Under the pieces are notes generated by a model. That model made no database searches and was not told the origin of the DNA. It saw nothing but the letters and a program-made list of their open reading frames with translations. The position numbers were made by a program, and so were the translations under genes. DNA of 64,000 nucleotides from Rhodopirellula baltica (GTDB taxonomy: Bacteria > Planctomycetota > Planctomycetia > Pirellulales > Pirellulaceae): assembly GCA_002901265.1 (NCBI GenBank), contig PPHI01000063.1, forward strand, positions 1 through 64,000, given 5' to 3'. Positions 10,110-20,327 of this stretch are shown here, one piece after another; the stretch's first letter is position 1, and each line of letters begins with the position of its first letter.

Positions 10110-11207
10110 CTAGCGATCGAAGACGTTTTCGCGTTCGGCAATCCGATCCGCGCCACCAATGATGCTGTCGAGTTGCCACTTGCGAAGCGTCGCGTCATAG
10201 CCACCAGAAAACAGCTGCGTCCCGACCGAAGCAAGCGAAGTGATCGTTCCGGTGTGACCCGTCAAACGCTGAACCACCGTTCCCGTCGACATTTCCACCA
10301 GACTGATGGTGTCATCACTTCCGGCAACGGCAACAAACTTTTGATCGATCACGCAAACCGCGTACAGCTTTCCGTCGGCAACCGGCGTGCGACGAATCAC
10401 TTCGCGAGACTGCGTGTCAAACAACGTCAGTGCGCCATCTTCGCCAACCGACGCCAGAACGGGAGAAGCCCCAATGAACTGCATGTCATGGGTCCGCCCG
10501 TTATGAATCGCGTATTCGCCGATCAACGAGTATTGCTGACGTTCAAACAGATGCAGCTTTCCGCTACGTCCGGCGACTGCCAAGACCTCACCGTCGTGGC
10601 GATATTCAACCGATCGCAGATCCGTACAGTCGCACAGAACACGCGGATGAGGATTCTCGGCGGCGTGCCCGATGATGAAAACTTCGTCCGTAAAGCCGAC
10701 CGCGGCCAACTCCTTGCCATCCGGCGAAAATCGAACGCCGGCGAATGCATGGGTCGTCGGCATCCGTTGCTGAATCGACCAATCGCGACAATTCCAAACG
10801 ATCAGCTCGCCATCGTTGCCGGCCGAAACCAACCTGCGGCCGGTACGATCAAACTGAATGCTTTGAATCAAATCTGAATGCCCTGTCAGCAGCACGTGTC
10901 GGTGCAAGTTCGGTACATCCAAGATTCGGATTCCATGGTCATCACCCGCAACCGCGATCGTTTTTCCTGCCGGGCCGACAGCAATCGCTTGGATGATTGC
11001 TCCATCAAAATCAGCGCTGACCGGTTCGAGCCGGACGGTCAGACTGACTGGAGTTTCTTTTCGGTAAGACGCATCAACTGCTTTGACGGTGGGGGCGTCG
11101 TCCGCAGAAGCAAATCGCGTGTGATGTAAAACAAGTCCACCGATCGACAGGCTAGCCATCTGTCGCCGGTTTAAAATTTGTCGGCTTGCTGAATGAAAAA
11201 GTCGCAT
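10110..11207 (-). CDS. WD40-repeat protein with Tat-type signal
   Basis: A beta-propeller scaffold, probably exported. The ATG at 11207 is preferred: a G-rich site (CTGGGGG) lies about 6 nt upstream, and it places a twin-arginine signal (NRRQMASLSIGGLVL) near the N-terminus. The remaining protein (365 residues in all) is a chain of WD40 blades, for example SVRFSPDGKELAAVG-like and LVSAGNDGELIVWNC, ending with LFSGGYDATLRKWQL. Planctomycetes carry many such proteins; the partner is unknown. The gene ends 41 bp before the surface-protein start on the same strand, so the two may be co-transcribed. Confidence 0.85.
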   Translation of the reverse strand: MRLFHSASRQILNRRQMASLSIGGLVLHHTRFASADDAPTVKAVDASYRKETPVSLTVRLEPVSADFDGAIIQAIAVGPAGKTIAVAGDDHGIRILDVPNLHRHVLLTGHSDLIQSIQFDRTGRRLVSAGNDGELIVWNCRDWSIQQRMPTTHAFAGVRFSPDGKELAAVGFTDEVFIIGHAAENPHPRVLCDCTDLRSVEYRHDGEVLAVAGRSGKLHLFERQQYSLIGEYAIHNGRTHDMQFIGASPVLASVGEDGALTLFDTQSREVIRRTPVADGKLYAVCVIDQKFVAVAGSDDTISLVEMSTGTVVQRLTGHTGTITSLASVGTQLFSGGYDATLRKWQLDSIIGGADRIAERENVFDR

Positions 11208-11770
11208 TTGATACCCCCAGTTGGCGACTGAAAACCATGACAACACCGTGGAACACGACGGGGCCGGTCCGCGGCTGAACGACTCGATGGCGCTGCCATC
11301 CAAAACGCTGCCATCAAACAGATTGCGATGTCGCGAGATGTGTCTGAGACGACGTGCCCGAACCACGCCTTCAAGGTCGGCGCAGTCCGAGACATTTCTC
11401 TCATCGGCATATTCGTGTGATCGCCATTAACCGGTCAGGCAAGAAGAGCCGGTTGATAGCAAACGACCAGGCTCGAATTAGGGGATTGCGTTCCGGCCAA
11501 CGTTTCTGATGGCGTTTACAACTCTAGAATTTTGCAAGGGTGCCGCGATCAACACTGTCATAAATTGGGGCAAGCCGCCGTTCCCTGAAACGGATTCCGT
11601 GAAAACACCATGCCGTAATGAGCGAATCGGCCCTGATCGGCCCTGATCGGCCTGACTGACCTTTCGATCCTTGGGGTCGACTTGATACAAAGTCCGCATT
11701 GGCGGGCGAATTGATGCGTTTGCCTCTTTAAACTCCGTATCCAAAGCCTTCAAGGACGGTGCTTTTGGCT
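11208..11770. other. Intergenic region between divergent genes
   Basis: About 560 bp between the WD40 gene (minus) and the TIGR03009 gene (plus). It should hold both promoters. A frame of 91 codons on the minus strand (11478-11753) has no recognisable domain and no ribosome site and is not called. The only clear structure is the decamer repeat listed separately. Confidence 0.5.
11626..11654 (+). repeat. Tandem decamer, 2.9 copies
   Basis: ATCGGCCCTG occurs twice in direct tandem (11626-11645), followed by ATCGGCCTG. It lies about 120 bp before the TIGR03009 gene. No function is evident; it could be a slippage-prone spacer or an operator. Confidence 0.6.
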
Positions 11771-12703
11771 ATGAAAAAGCGACTCAATCGCGGTCAATCC
11801 CTACTGCTAAGCATCCTTTGTGGTGCGTGTTTTTCGGCAACTCCTGCGGTGGCACAACAGCCACAGCAAGCCGCCGGTGCCAAGCAGCAAGCGGCGACGC
11901 AGCCTTTCCCGCCACTTTCGCCGCAAGAACAGGCAGAGCTCGATCGAGTCCTGACTTCCTGGCAAGCGAAAAGCCAGTCGACCAAAACGCTCGAGTGCAC
12001 CTTCGAACGCTGGCACTTTGACCTGCTGGCCGCTCCAGCTGGTGTTCATGCCCACAAAGCCGAAGGCGTCGTCAAATACGCGAACCCCGACAAAGGTTTG
12101 TTTCGCGTCGACAGCATCATGTTCTACAAAGGCATGAAGAACGGCGCCCCTGAATACGGCACCACGACAAACAAGTACGGCGAGTACTGGATCTGCAACG
12201 GCGTTGAACTGATCGAATACGATCGCGAACAACGGCACTGCAACGTGCAATCACTGCCACCAAACATGCAGGGCACGAACATTTTCAACAGCCCGCTGCC
12301 GTTTGTGTTCAACCTTGATGCCGCACAAATCAAGCAACGTTACTGGGTTCGCCTGGAAAAGGCCCCGAAAGCAAACACGTACTTGGTCCAAGCATGGCCC
12401 AAGCTGCAAGAAGACCGTGCACAATACAAACTGGTCCAGGTTGTCTTGAGTGCCGAATTTGAACCGGAAGTAATGATCATGTACGCCCCTAACTTTCACG
12501 AGAAGTTGGCGCCTCAGTGGGATCACTACGAATTCAGCAACGTCAAGCGTAACGCAATCAACGCCGGGATCCGCCAATTCATGGGCAACTTCATCCCGCA
12601 AAAACCGCCAGCGGATTGGAAGATCAACCGCCAAGCGTTCCTGCCGCCTCAGATCGCGACAGAATCGCAGGGCGGTGCAGCCAACAATGGTTCAATCAAG
12701 TAA
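11771..12703 (+). CDS. TIGR03009 family secreted planctomycetal protein
   Basis: Exported protein of unknown function found in planctomycetes. The ATG at 11771 gives a classical signal peptide (MKKRLNRGQSLLLSILCGAC) with a probable cleavage after ATPAVA; a GTG at 11759 is possible but adds only four residues. The mature part begins Gln/Ala-rich and then shows family features: LSPQEQAELDRVLTSWQ, the strand ECTFERWHFD, and VFNLDAAQIKQRYWVRL. The fold resembles lipoprotein-carrier (LolA/LolB-like) beta sheets, which is an inference. The gene is single and ends in a strong terminator. Confidence 0.85.
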   Translation: MKKRLNRGQSLLLSILCGACFSATPAVAQQPQQAAGAKQQAATQPFPPLSPQEQAELDRVLTSWQAKSQSTKTLECTFERWHFDLLAAPAGVHAHKAEGVVKYANPDKGLFRVDSIMFYKGMKNGAPEYGTTTNKYGEYWICNGVELIEYDREQRHCNVQSLPPNMQGTNIFNSPLPFVFNLDAAQIKQRYWVRLEKAPKANTYLVQAWPKLQEDRAQYKLVQVVLSAEFEPEVMIMYAPNFHEKLAPQWDHYEFSNVKRNAINAGIRQFMGNFIPQKPPADWKINRQAFLPPQIATESQGGAANNGSIK

Positions 12704-12740
12704 CGACTGATCCGACCTCAACTCAGCTGACCGACAAAGA

Positions 12741-12778
12741 AAACGGGCGAGACTTGAACTCAAGTCTCGCCCGTTTTT
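12741..12778. terminator. Strong bidirectional intrinsic terminator
   Basis: A 16-bp perfect stem (12741-12756 with 12761-12776) around a 4-nt loop, followed by TTTTT on the plus strand. Read on the minus strand, the stem is followed by TTTTCTTT. It can therefore end both the TIGR03009 transcript (plus) and the Gfo/Idh/MocA transcript (minus), which converge here. Confidence 0.9.
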
Positions 12779-12860
12779 CGTTAGCTGCAATGAAAGCGAT
12801 CAAGCGACGTTCGCCCGCGTGATCAGCGTTTGAACACGCAGGCGTCCGCTAGGTCTTGGC

Positions 12861-14227
<1,367 letters not shown>

Positions 14228-14390
14228 CTTGTCAAAACTCGCGGGACGTGGGGTAGAAAACTTTAACGCTTGTGTGTGATAGTCCATCGACGTGGGTCGA
14301 TGCTCAATTCAATCCAATTGGCCGAATCCGCACAGCGAACATGCCGATTTGGCTGTTGCGAACTGATTCGGCCGTAAGATTCGTTCCAGC

Positions 14391-15464
14391 CTATTCTTCA
14401 GGATCTTTCTGCTCTGGTTCGGTCTTGTCCCATTTGGTGGAACGTGCCTCACTCGAAGGAACGTTCAATGGGCGAACGACACGGAACCCAACCGACAGTG
14501 CATCGGTGTGATACCAAATGCTCTTCGGTTCCTGAGGGTCTTGCTGTTTCCAATCTTCGTTGGATGCCTTGCGAGCTGCACTACGCAGGACTTCCGGATC
14601 ATCATCCCAACCGCCACCACGGACGATACGTGGGTAGAGCGTCTTGGGAACCACCAAGGGGTTCAACGTCTCTTTGATTTTGTCGTAAGGGGTGTACTGG
14701 TCCAACACCCATTCGCTGACGTTGCCGTGCATGTCGTACAAGCCCCATGGGTTGGGCTTCTTCTGACCGACGCGTTGCGAGGTGTCTTCGCTGTTGTCAT
14801 AGAACCACGCGTGCTCTTCCAGTTCGTCGGCGTCTTCACCAAACGAGTAAGCAGTGTCGGTTCCAGCGCGGCAGGCGTATTCCCACTCTGCCTCGGTTGG
14901 CAGACGGTAGTAGCGTCCGGTCTTCGCCGACAGCCATTCACAGTAGGTGCGTGCGGCGTGTTGTGTCATGCAGATCGCGGGAAAATCTTCGCGTCCCATA
15001 CCGAAGCTCATGTCGGTGTAAGGCTCGGTCGGTTTCGAAACGCCGTCGACAGCGACGTCACGAGGTGTCTTCGACTTCGAAAGCATCTTACGCATCCGTT
15101 GGTCGACCGACTCGTTCCAAACGTCGTACTGCTCCCAAGTGATTTCGAACTTGCCCATCCAAAACGGCTCGACTTCGACTTCGTGCTGAGGGCCTTCGTC
15201 CTCGTTGCGATCGTCTTCGTCTTCGGGGCTTCCCATCATGAACTTGCCACCGGGGATCGGCACCATTTGGATCTTCTGATCGGTGTGCTCGATGATTTCC
15301 CCGTAGGGCTTCATATCCGCTTCCGTGGCTGCGACCGCATTGGGTACTTCAACCGGGGGAACGTCTTGTGGCGAGTCTGCCATGACGGACAAGTTTGTGG
15401 AGGCAACGAGTCCAAGTAGCAAGATCGGGCGTATCACTACAGTATCTGGTTTCTTAGGAGTCAT
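14391..15464 (-). CDS. Secreted FGE/SUMF1-fold protein (formylglycine-generating-enzyme-like)
   Basis: Starts at the ATG 15464, giving a signal peptide ([19 protein letters not shown]). The mature protein has the SUMF1 fold markers [73 protein letters not shown] and a C-terminal GFRVVRP. The two catalytic cysteines of true formylglycine-generating enzymes, expected after RVRGGSW, are absent: the stretch reads [15 protein letters not shown]. It is therefore probably a binding or scaffold member of the fold, not a sulfatase activator. It lies upstream of the Gfo/Idh/MocA gene on the same strand, about 160 bp apart. Confidence 0.85.
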   Translation of the reverse strand: MTPKKPDTVVIRPILLLGLVASTNLSVMADSPQDVPPVEVPNAVAATEADMKPYGEIIEHTDQKIQMVPIPGGKFMMGSPEDEDDRNEDEGPQHEVEVEPFWMGKFEITWEQYDVWNESVDQRMRKMLSKSKTPRDVAVDGVSKPTEPYTDMSFGMGREDFPAICMTQHAARTYCEWLSAKTGRYYRLPTEAEWEYACRAGTDTAYSFGEDADELEEHAWFYDNSEDTSQRVGQKKPNPWGLYDMHGNVSEWVLDQYTPYDKIKETLNPLVVPKTLYPRIVRGGGWDDDPEVLRSAARKASNEDWKQQDPQEPKSIWYHTDALSVGFRVVRPLNVPSSEARSTKWDKTEPEQKDPEE

Positions 15465-15678
15465 GTGGAGCGAAGAAGACCGGTGCTTCAATCGCGTAAT
15501 AGTCTGTCCCCATATTAGTCCGCATCGGAAAATTCGGGAGGGTAGGAATCTTGACTGCGGGTGATTCCCAGCACCAAAGGGGCGAAACCGGACGTAAAAC
15601 GGTGTAAACCTGCCCATTCTATAGCCAGCTGGGACTGGGAACAGACCACCAGACGCCACGTCAACTTCGAGGTCAAAT

Positions 15679-17043
15679 TCACAAAATCGGCGTTTCTTTC
15701 TTTACACAATACAGCGTCCGATCGCTGCGAAGGAGCAACCGGTCGGCCGCAATCGCTGGCGTCGCGTTGAATTGCTCGCCTTCGTCGCCCAGCCGATTGA
15801 TCGCCAACTCGCGATACTCGCCTGCGGCATCGATCACCAGTACGCCACTATCACGCGTCGTCAAAAACAAGTGCTTGCCGTCGCTGACAATCGACGCATA
15901 AACACGACTGCGGGTCGGCAACCGTTCACGAAACACCTCCTGCCCCGTCGCCACGTCCAAACACAACGCGATCGACTTGTCATGCGACCAGAACACGTGA
16001 CCATTGACGACCACAGGAGTCGTCACGTTGGCACCGCGAGATTGCTCCCACACTAAGTGCGACTCCGAGACGTCGCCTCGTCCGCCAGGCCGAATCACAA
16101 AAGTCTTACTGGATCGGCCGCCACTGCAATAAAGCATTCCGTCATTGACGACGACACATGGCACGACGTAATCCTCGATCGCGTCGCACCTCCACAGTCG
16201 CTCGCCACTGCTCGGGTCAAACCCCAAGATCGCGTCTTTTTGATTGACGACAAGCTCGTCACGTTCGCCCAACGAAACGATGGTCGGCGTGGTCCAAGCT
16301 CGCTCGATCTGATCAGCTTGCCAGCGAACTTCGCCACTGGATTTTTCCAATGCGTACAGCGTCCCCGACTCGATCGACGCGTTTTGGATGACTAACTCGT
16401 CATAAAGGATGGGGCTCGCCGCCGCACCGAATCCCGCCGTCTTGGTCCCAAGTGTTCGCTGCCAACGCATCTCGCCGTCGAGTGACACGGCAACCAATCC
16501 CGATGGCCCAAAGAACGCATACACTCCCGAATCGTCGACACACGGGGTCGGCGACGCATACCCATGCTCGCCCAATCGCTTGCCGTACTCCTGCTCCTCG
16601 GCCGAAGGCTTGATCACACAATCCCAAATCGGTTGGCCGGTGTCCAAGCCATAGCACAGCACATGCAATTGCAAGGCTTCACGATCCCCCGGTGATTCCA
16701 AGTCAAATCCGTATCCGGTGTAGGCGGTCAAATAAACTCGCCCATTCCAGATCACGGGGCTGCTGCTACCGCGTCCGGGCAACTCGGTTTTCCACGCAAG
16801 GTTTTTCTCATCGTCCCATTCTGTGGGTAAGTCGGCCTGCACAACCCCGCTGCCCGACGGACCACGGAAACGATTCCACTGGCGTGCGATTTCCGCCGAG
16901 CTCTCTTCCGCACACGCGGACTTGGCGGTGCAAACAAAAGCCGCCAAAACGCCCGCTAACAAGATCGCCTGAGCGGTAGCTCGAGACAAACCTGAAAGAA
17001 TGACTCGGCGAGTGTCGCGTTGTTGGTTTCGGATGGAGTGCAT
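15679..17043 (-). CDS. PQQ-type beta-propeller repeat protein, exported
   Basis: The ATG at 17043 gives an N-terminal signal ([17 protein letters not shown]). The mature protein opens with the common planctomycetal phrase [12 protein letters not shown] and continues as propeller blades, with strands such as [34 protein letters not shown] and [14 protein letters not shown]. It resembles BamB/quinoprotein propellers but is not linked to a dehydrogenase here. Its role is unknown; such proteins in planctomycetes are usually periplasmic. The final blade ends just before the stop at 15679. Confidence 0.86.
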   Translation of the reverse strand: MHSIRNQQRDTRRVILSGLSRATAQAILLAGVLAAFVCTAKSACAEESSAEIARQWNRFRGPSGSGVVQADLPTEWDDEKNLAWKTELPGRGSSSPVIWNGRVYLTAYTGYGFDLESPGDREALQLHVLCYGLDTGQPIWDCVIKPSAEEQEYGKRLGEHGYASPTPCVDDSGVYAFFGPSGLVAVSLDGEMRWQRTLGTKTAGFGAAASPILYDELVIQNASIESGTLYALEKSSGEVRWQADQIERAWTTPTIVSLGERDELVVNQKDAILGFDPSSGERLWRCDAIEDYVVPCVVVNDGMLYCSGGRSSKTFVIRPGGRGDVSESHLVWEQSRGANVTTPVVVNGHVFWSHDKSIALCLDVATGQEVFRERLPTRSRVYASIVSDGKHLFLTTRDSGVLVIDAAGEYRELAINRLGDEGEQFNATPAIAADRLLLRSDRTLYCVKKETPIL

Positions 17044-17306
17044 GTAAATTGGCGAGACGAGGAATGGAATAACGAGTGTTGGCCCAAGGGGCATTTTACC
17101 CGACGATGGGGACGCATCTTGACCGGAAGCGGACGCGGTCGTGCAACTTGCAAAAAACGATCACCTGAGAAAACCCGCGGGGGGAGCGGTCATTTCGGCG
17201 ACTTTGCTGGTCGGCTACAATTCCGCACGCGAATCGCAAGGGATCCTGTCGATAGTCGCATCCATCACCCGTTCACCCACCACAGCTTTCAAAGTTAGGA
17301 ACACAG

Positions 17307-17663
17307 ATGTTCAAAGGACTCGGAAACCTCGGCAATATCGCCTCGCTGATGGCCGCGTTCAAAGACCTGCCGGAAAAGATGCAGCAGCTGAATCAGCAGA
17401 TGCAATCCGAACACGTCACCGGAACGTCGACTTGCGAGCGAGTCACGGTGACGGTGAACTGCGTCGGCGAAGTCCAGTCGGTCACCATCACCGACGAAAC
17501 ACTGACAATCGTCGAAACCGAAGAAGCGACGCTGCACGCGACCAATCAAGCCGGCGCGGCTGCCAAGCAGCGTTATGCCGATGCGATTCGCCAAATGGTC
17601 GCCGACATGAATCTGGACCTGCCTGGCATCGAAGGCTTGTTGACGTCATTCACCGGACGCTAG
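17307..17663 (+). CDS. ybaB: YbaB/EbfC family nucleoid-associated protein
   Basis: Small DNA-binding dimer that sits beside recR in many bacteria. AGGA lies 6 nt before the ATG. The 118 residues show the family pattern: an N-terminal helix rich in Q/M (LPEKMQQLNQQMQSE), the strand TCERVTVTVNCVGEVQSVTI, and a C-terminal helix. The gene is 54 bp upstream of recR in the same direction, the usual arrangement. Confidence 0.93.
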   Translation: MFKGLGNLGNIASLMAAFKDLPEKMQQLNQQMQSEHVTGTSTCERVTVTVNCVGEVQSVTITDETLTIVETEEATLHATNQAGAAAKQRYADAIRQMVADMNLDLPGIEGLLTSFTGR

Positions 17664-17717
17664 GCAGTCGACGTATTTTTTCAATTAGCGCCCGTTTCTC
17701 TGGTTTAGCATTCAATC

Positions 17718-18317
17718 GTGGATAAACACGAAGGCGCCGTTTCCCAGCTGGTCGACCTGCTGGGCAGACTCCCCGGCATCGGTCGAAAAAGCGCCGAACG
17801 ATTGGCGTTTCACCTGCTACGCGTTCCCGAAGCCGAAGCACTTGCGTTGGCCGATGCGATTCGCAAAATCCGTAGCGACGTGCGTTACTGCGCCCAGTGC
17901 TTCAACCTTTGCGAACAAGAGCTGTGCTCCATTTGTCGCGATGACGAACGCGACCAAACGCGAATCTGTGTTGTCGAACAGCCGCGTGACCTGATGAGCT
18001 TGGAACAGTCGAAAGCTTACAACGGGCTATACCACGTCCTACTCGGACGAATCGCACCACTCGATGGGATCGGCCCAGACCAGCTGACGATTGACGCTTT
18101 GGTCGACCGGATTCGCGCCGGCAACTTCACCGAAATCATCATGGCGACCAATCCCACCGTCGAAGGTGACGGCACGTCGCTATACATCAGCAACTTGCTG
18201 AGTGAATACCCGGTTCAGATGACTCGCTTGGCCCGCGGCATCACTGCCGGCAGCGTCCTCGAATACGCCAATCGCGAAATGATTGCCGATGCGATGTCCG
18301 GGCGGCAAAAGCTTTAG
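17718..18317 (+). CDS. recR: Recombination mediator RecR
   Basis: Works with RecO (and RecF) to load RecA on gapped DNA. It starts with GTG. The 199 residues show the helix-hairpin-helix LLGRLPGIGRKSAERLAFHL, the zinc finger built from YCAQCFNLC and CSIC, and the Toprim domain beginning ICVVEQPRDLMSLEQS and containing TNPTVEGDGTSLYI. Length and motifs match the family. It follows ybaB. Confidence 0.97.
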   Translation: MDKHEGAVSQLVDLLGRLPGIGRKSAERLAFHLLRVPEAEALALADAIRKIRSDVRYCAQCFNLCEQELCSICRDDERDQTRICVVEQPRDLMSLEQSKAYNGLYHVLLGRIAPLDGIGPDQLTIDALVDRIRAGNFTEIIMATNPTVEGDGTSLYISNLLSEYPVQMTRLARGITAGSVLEYANREMIADAMSGRQKL

Positions 18318-18598
18318 ATCGCCCAACGCCTCTTTTCGAGCAGCCCCGATCGACCGTTGCTCCATTCCACAGCGGTCGGCAAACCCCGCGTCGGATTGCC
18401 CCGTGGCGTGAAATTCTGACAAATTCAGTGAACATTGCGTCAGACTCCATAACGCGTGTCCAGTGCCCTGCGAAGCCACAATGGTGAGGGGTTTTCCCAC
18501 CGATTACGTTCTAGGACTAGTTTACTGTCATACAATTCGTAGGCGTTCTAGTGCCTGCGGAACAAATTCCGGCCGTAGTTGGCCAAATCGCACGAAGT

Positions 18599-18615
18599 TT
18601 GGCACAAGATATGCT
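18599..18615 (+). promoter_or_regulatory. Candidate sigma-54 (-24/-12) promoter of rpoN
   Basis: TTGGCACAAGATATGCT has GG (18601-18602) and GC (18613-18614) separated by exactly 10 nt and differs from the TGGCAC-N5-TTGC consensus at one place. It lies about 120 bp before the rpoN start. It suggests autoregulation of rpoN but rests on sequence match alone. Confidence 0.45.
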
Positions 18616-18732
18616 CGCCAACTCGCGAAAAACAGATATCATGGGAGCATCTCGGTGGATGCCGGAATGCCTCATGGTTTTACGATTAGAACAAGAGGCG
18701 AGGGCGCATCCCTCCACGTAAAGACATATTTC

Positions 18733-20235
18733 ATGAGCGGAATGCGAATGTCGATGGGCCTGCAGGCCCGATTAGTTCAGACCCAGAAACTGGCTCCACG
18801 GATGATCCAGTCGATGGAGATCTTGCAACTGCCGATGCTGGCGTTGCAAGAGCGCATCGAACAGGAGATGAACGAGAATCCATTGCTGGAACAGCAAGAA
18901 GTCGAACCCATGGGCGTCGATGACCTCGACGACATGAGTTCTCGTGACAATCGCAGCGAAGATGAAAAGGAATTGGTCGTCCGCGATAGCGGCGACAATT
19001 CCGAAGACTTCGAGCGTCTTCAAAACATGGTTTCGGAATTGCCGAGCACTTTTGACGATTCATTTCGTCGCTCGAGCAATCGGATGCAAGAGGAAGCGGA
19101 CCGACGCCATGACCTGATGGCCAACGCCCAATCGCGACCAGAGTCGCTGAACGACTTTCTTCTTCACCAATTGGCTGAACTCGACATTCATGACGAAGTC
19201 GAACGAGTCGCCGAACGAATCATCAGCACCTTGGACGCGCGGGACGGTGGTTATCTTCGCACCCCGTTGGCCGATTTGCTGCCTAGCGACCATTCTGCCG
19301 AAGACTACGCCCTGGCCGAAGAAGCACTCCGCGTCGTGCAATCTCTCGAACCGATCGGTATTGCGGCACGCAGCCTGAGCGAATGCTTACTGGTTCAACT
19401 TCGACCAGAGTTCGAACACTTCGACGAAATGCACAAGTTGATCGCCGAGCACCTGGAAGACCTGGCGGCCAACCGTTTGCCGCAAATCCAGAAGGCGACG
19501 GGCTACTCGATCGAACTGATTCAAACAATTCGTGAAGAGTTGCAAATGCTGAATCCCAAACCGGGAGCGGCATTTATGGAAACCTACGTGCCTAACGTCA
19601 CCCCAGACATCATTCTGGAACAAGACGACAACGGCGATTACAAAATCCGATTGGATGATGATCGCGTCCCCACGCTGCGGATCAGTGAATACTACCGTCG
19701 CCGCCTGCAAGACCCAACCTGCAGCAACGAAGAACGCGAATACATCAAACGCAAGATCAACGGTGCCCAGTGGCTGATCGAATCGATCGAGCAGCGACGT
19801 AGCACGCTGACAAAAGTCGCTGAAGCAATCGTTGCCCACCAAAAGAAGTTTTTCGAAGAAGGCCCCGAAGCGATCGAACCGCTGAAAATGCAGCAAATCG
19901 CAGAAAAGGTCGGCGTTCACGTCACCACGGTCAGCCGCGCGGTCAATGACAAGTGGATGCAAACGCCACGCGGAATCATCCCGTTGCACCGCCTGTTTGT
20001 CGGCGGAACACAGACCGAAGACGGCGAAGATGTCGCCTGGGACACGATCCGGCTGAAACTCCAAGAACTGATCGACAATGAAGACAAGAGCGATCCGCTG
20101 AGCGACGAAAGCTTGGTCAAGCGATTGGCCGAAGAAGGCATGACCGTCGCGCGCCGGACCGTAACCAAGTATCGAAAGCGAATGGGTATCCCCAGCAGCC
20201 GTCAACGCAAGGACTGGTCACTGGCCAAGAAATAA
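18733..20235 (+). CDS. rpoN: RNA polymerase sigma-54 factor RpoN
   Basis: Directs RNA polymerase to -24/-12 promoters and needs AAA+ activators. The start is ATG 18733 (or ATG 18742); the open frame runs further upstream but without homology. Region I is Gln/Leu-rich (LVQTQKLAPRMIQSMEILQLP with MNENPLLEQQ), then comes an acidic region II. The core-binding part contains LEPIGIAARSLSECLLVQL, then the HTH region (KVGVHVTTVSRAVNDKWMQTPRGI), and the RpoN box is ARRTVTKYRKRMGIPSSRQRK-like near the C-terminus. At 500 residues it is close to the 477 of E. coli. No bEBP activator gene was recognised in the window. Confidence 0.97.
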   Translation: MSGMRMSMGLQARLVQTQKLAPRMIQSMEILQLPMLALQERIEQEMNENPLLEQQEVEPMGVDDLDDMSSRDNRSEDEKELVVRDSGDNSEDFERLQNMVSELPSTFDDSFRRSSNRMQEEADRRHDLMANAQSRPESLNDFLLHQLAELDIHDEVERVAERIISTLDARDGGYLRTPLADLLPSDHSAEDYALAEEALRVVQSLEPIGIAARSLSECLLVQLRPEFEHFDEMHKLIAEHLEDLAANRLPQIQKATGYSIELIQTIREELQMLNPKPGAAFMETYVPNVTPDIILEQDDNGDYKIRLDDDRVPTLRISEYYRRRLQDPTCSNEEREYIKRKINGAQWLIESIEQRRSTLTKVAEAIVAHQKKFFEEGPEAIEPLKMQQIAEKVGVHVTTVSRAVNDKWMQTPRGIIPLHRLFVGGTQTEDGEDVAWDTIRLKLQELIDNEDKSDPLSDESLVKRLAEEGMTVARRTVTKYRKRMGIPSSRQRKDWSLAKK

Positions 20236-20327
20236 CGCCGGATGTGAAAGGACGGCTACAACGCACGGTTAACGCAGTTGTGAAACCAAACGCAACTGCG
20301 TTCGTTCGTTAATAGACAGATTGATTT

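Noticed and set aside
10069-10179. Extended N-terminus of the surface protein
   Set aside because: Would overlap the WD40 gene and ignores the GGAGG placed for the GTG at 10068.
11478-11753. 91-codon frame in the gap before the TIGR03009 gene
   Set aside because: Runs across the decamer repeat, has no recognisable motif and would sit inside the promoter region of the neighbouring gene.
18463-18732. N-terminal extension of rpoN
   Set aside because: The extra 90 codons have no resemblance to sigma-54 and cover the candidate promoter; the protein normally begins near the MSMGLQARL motif.
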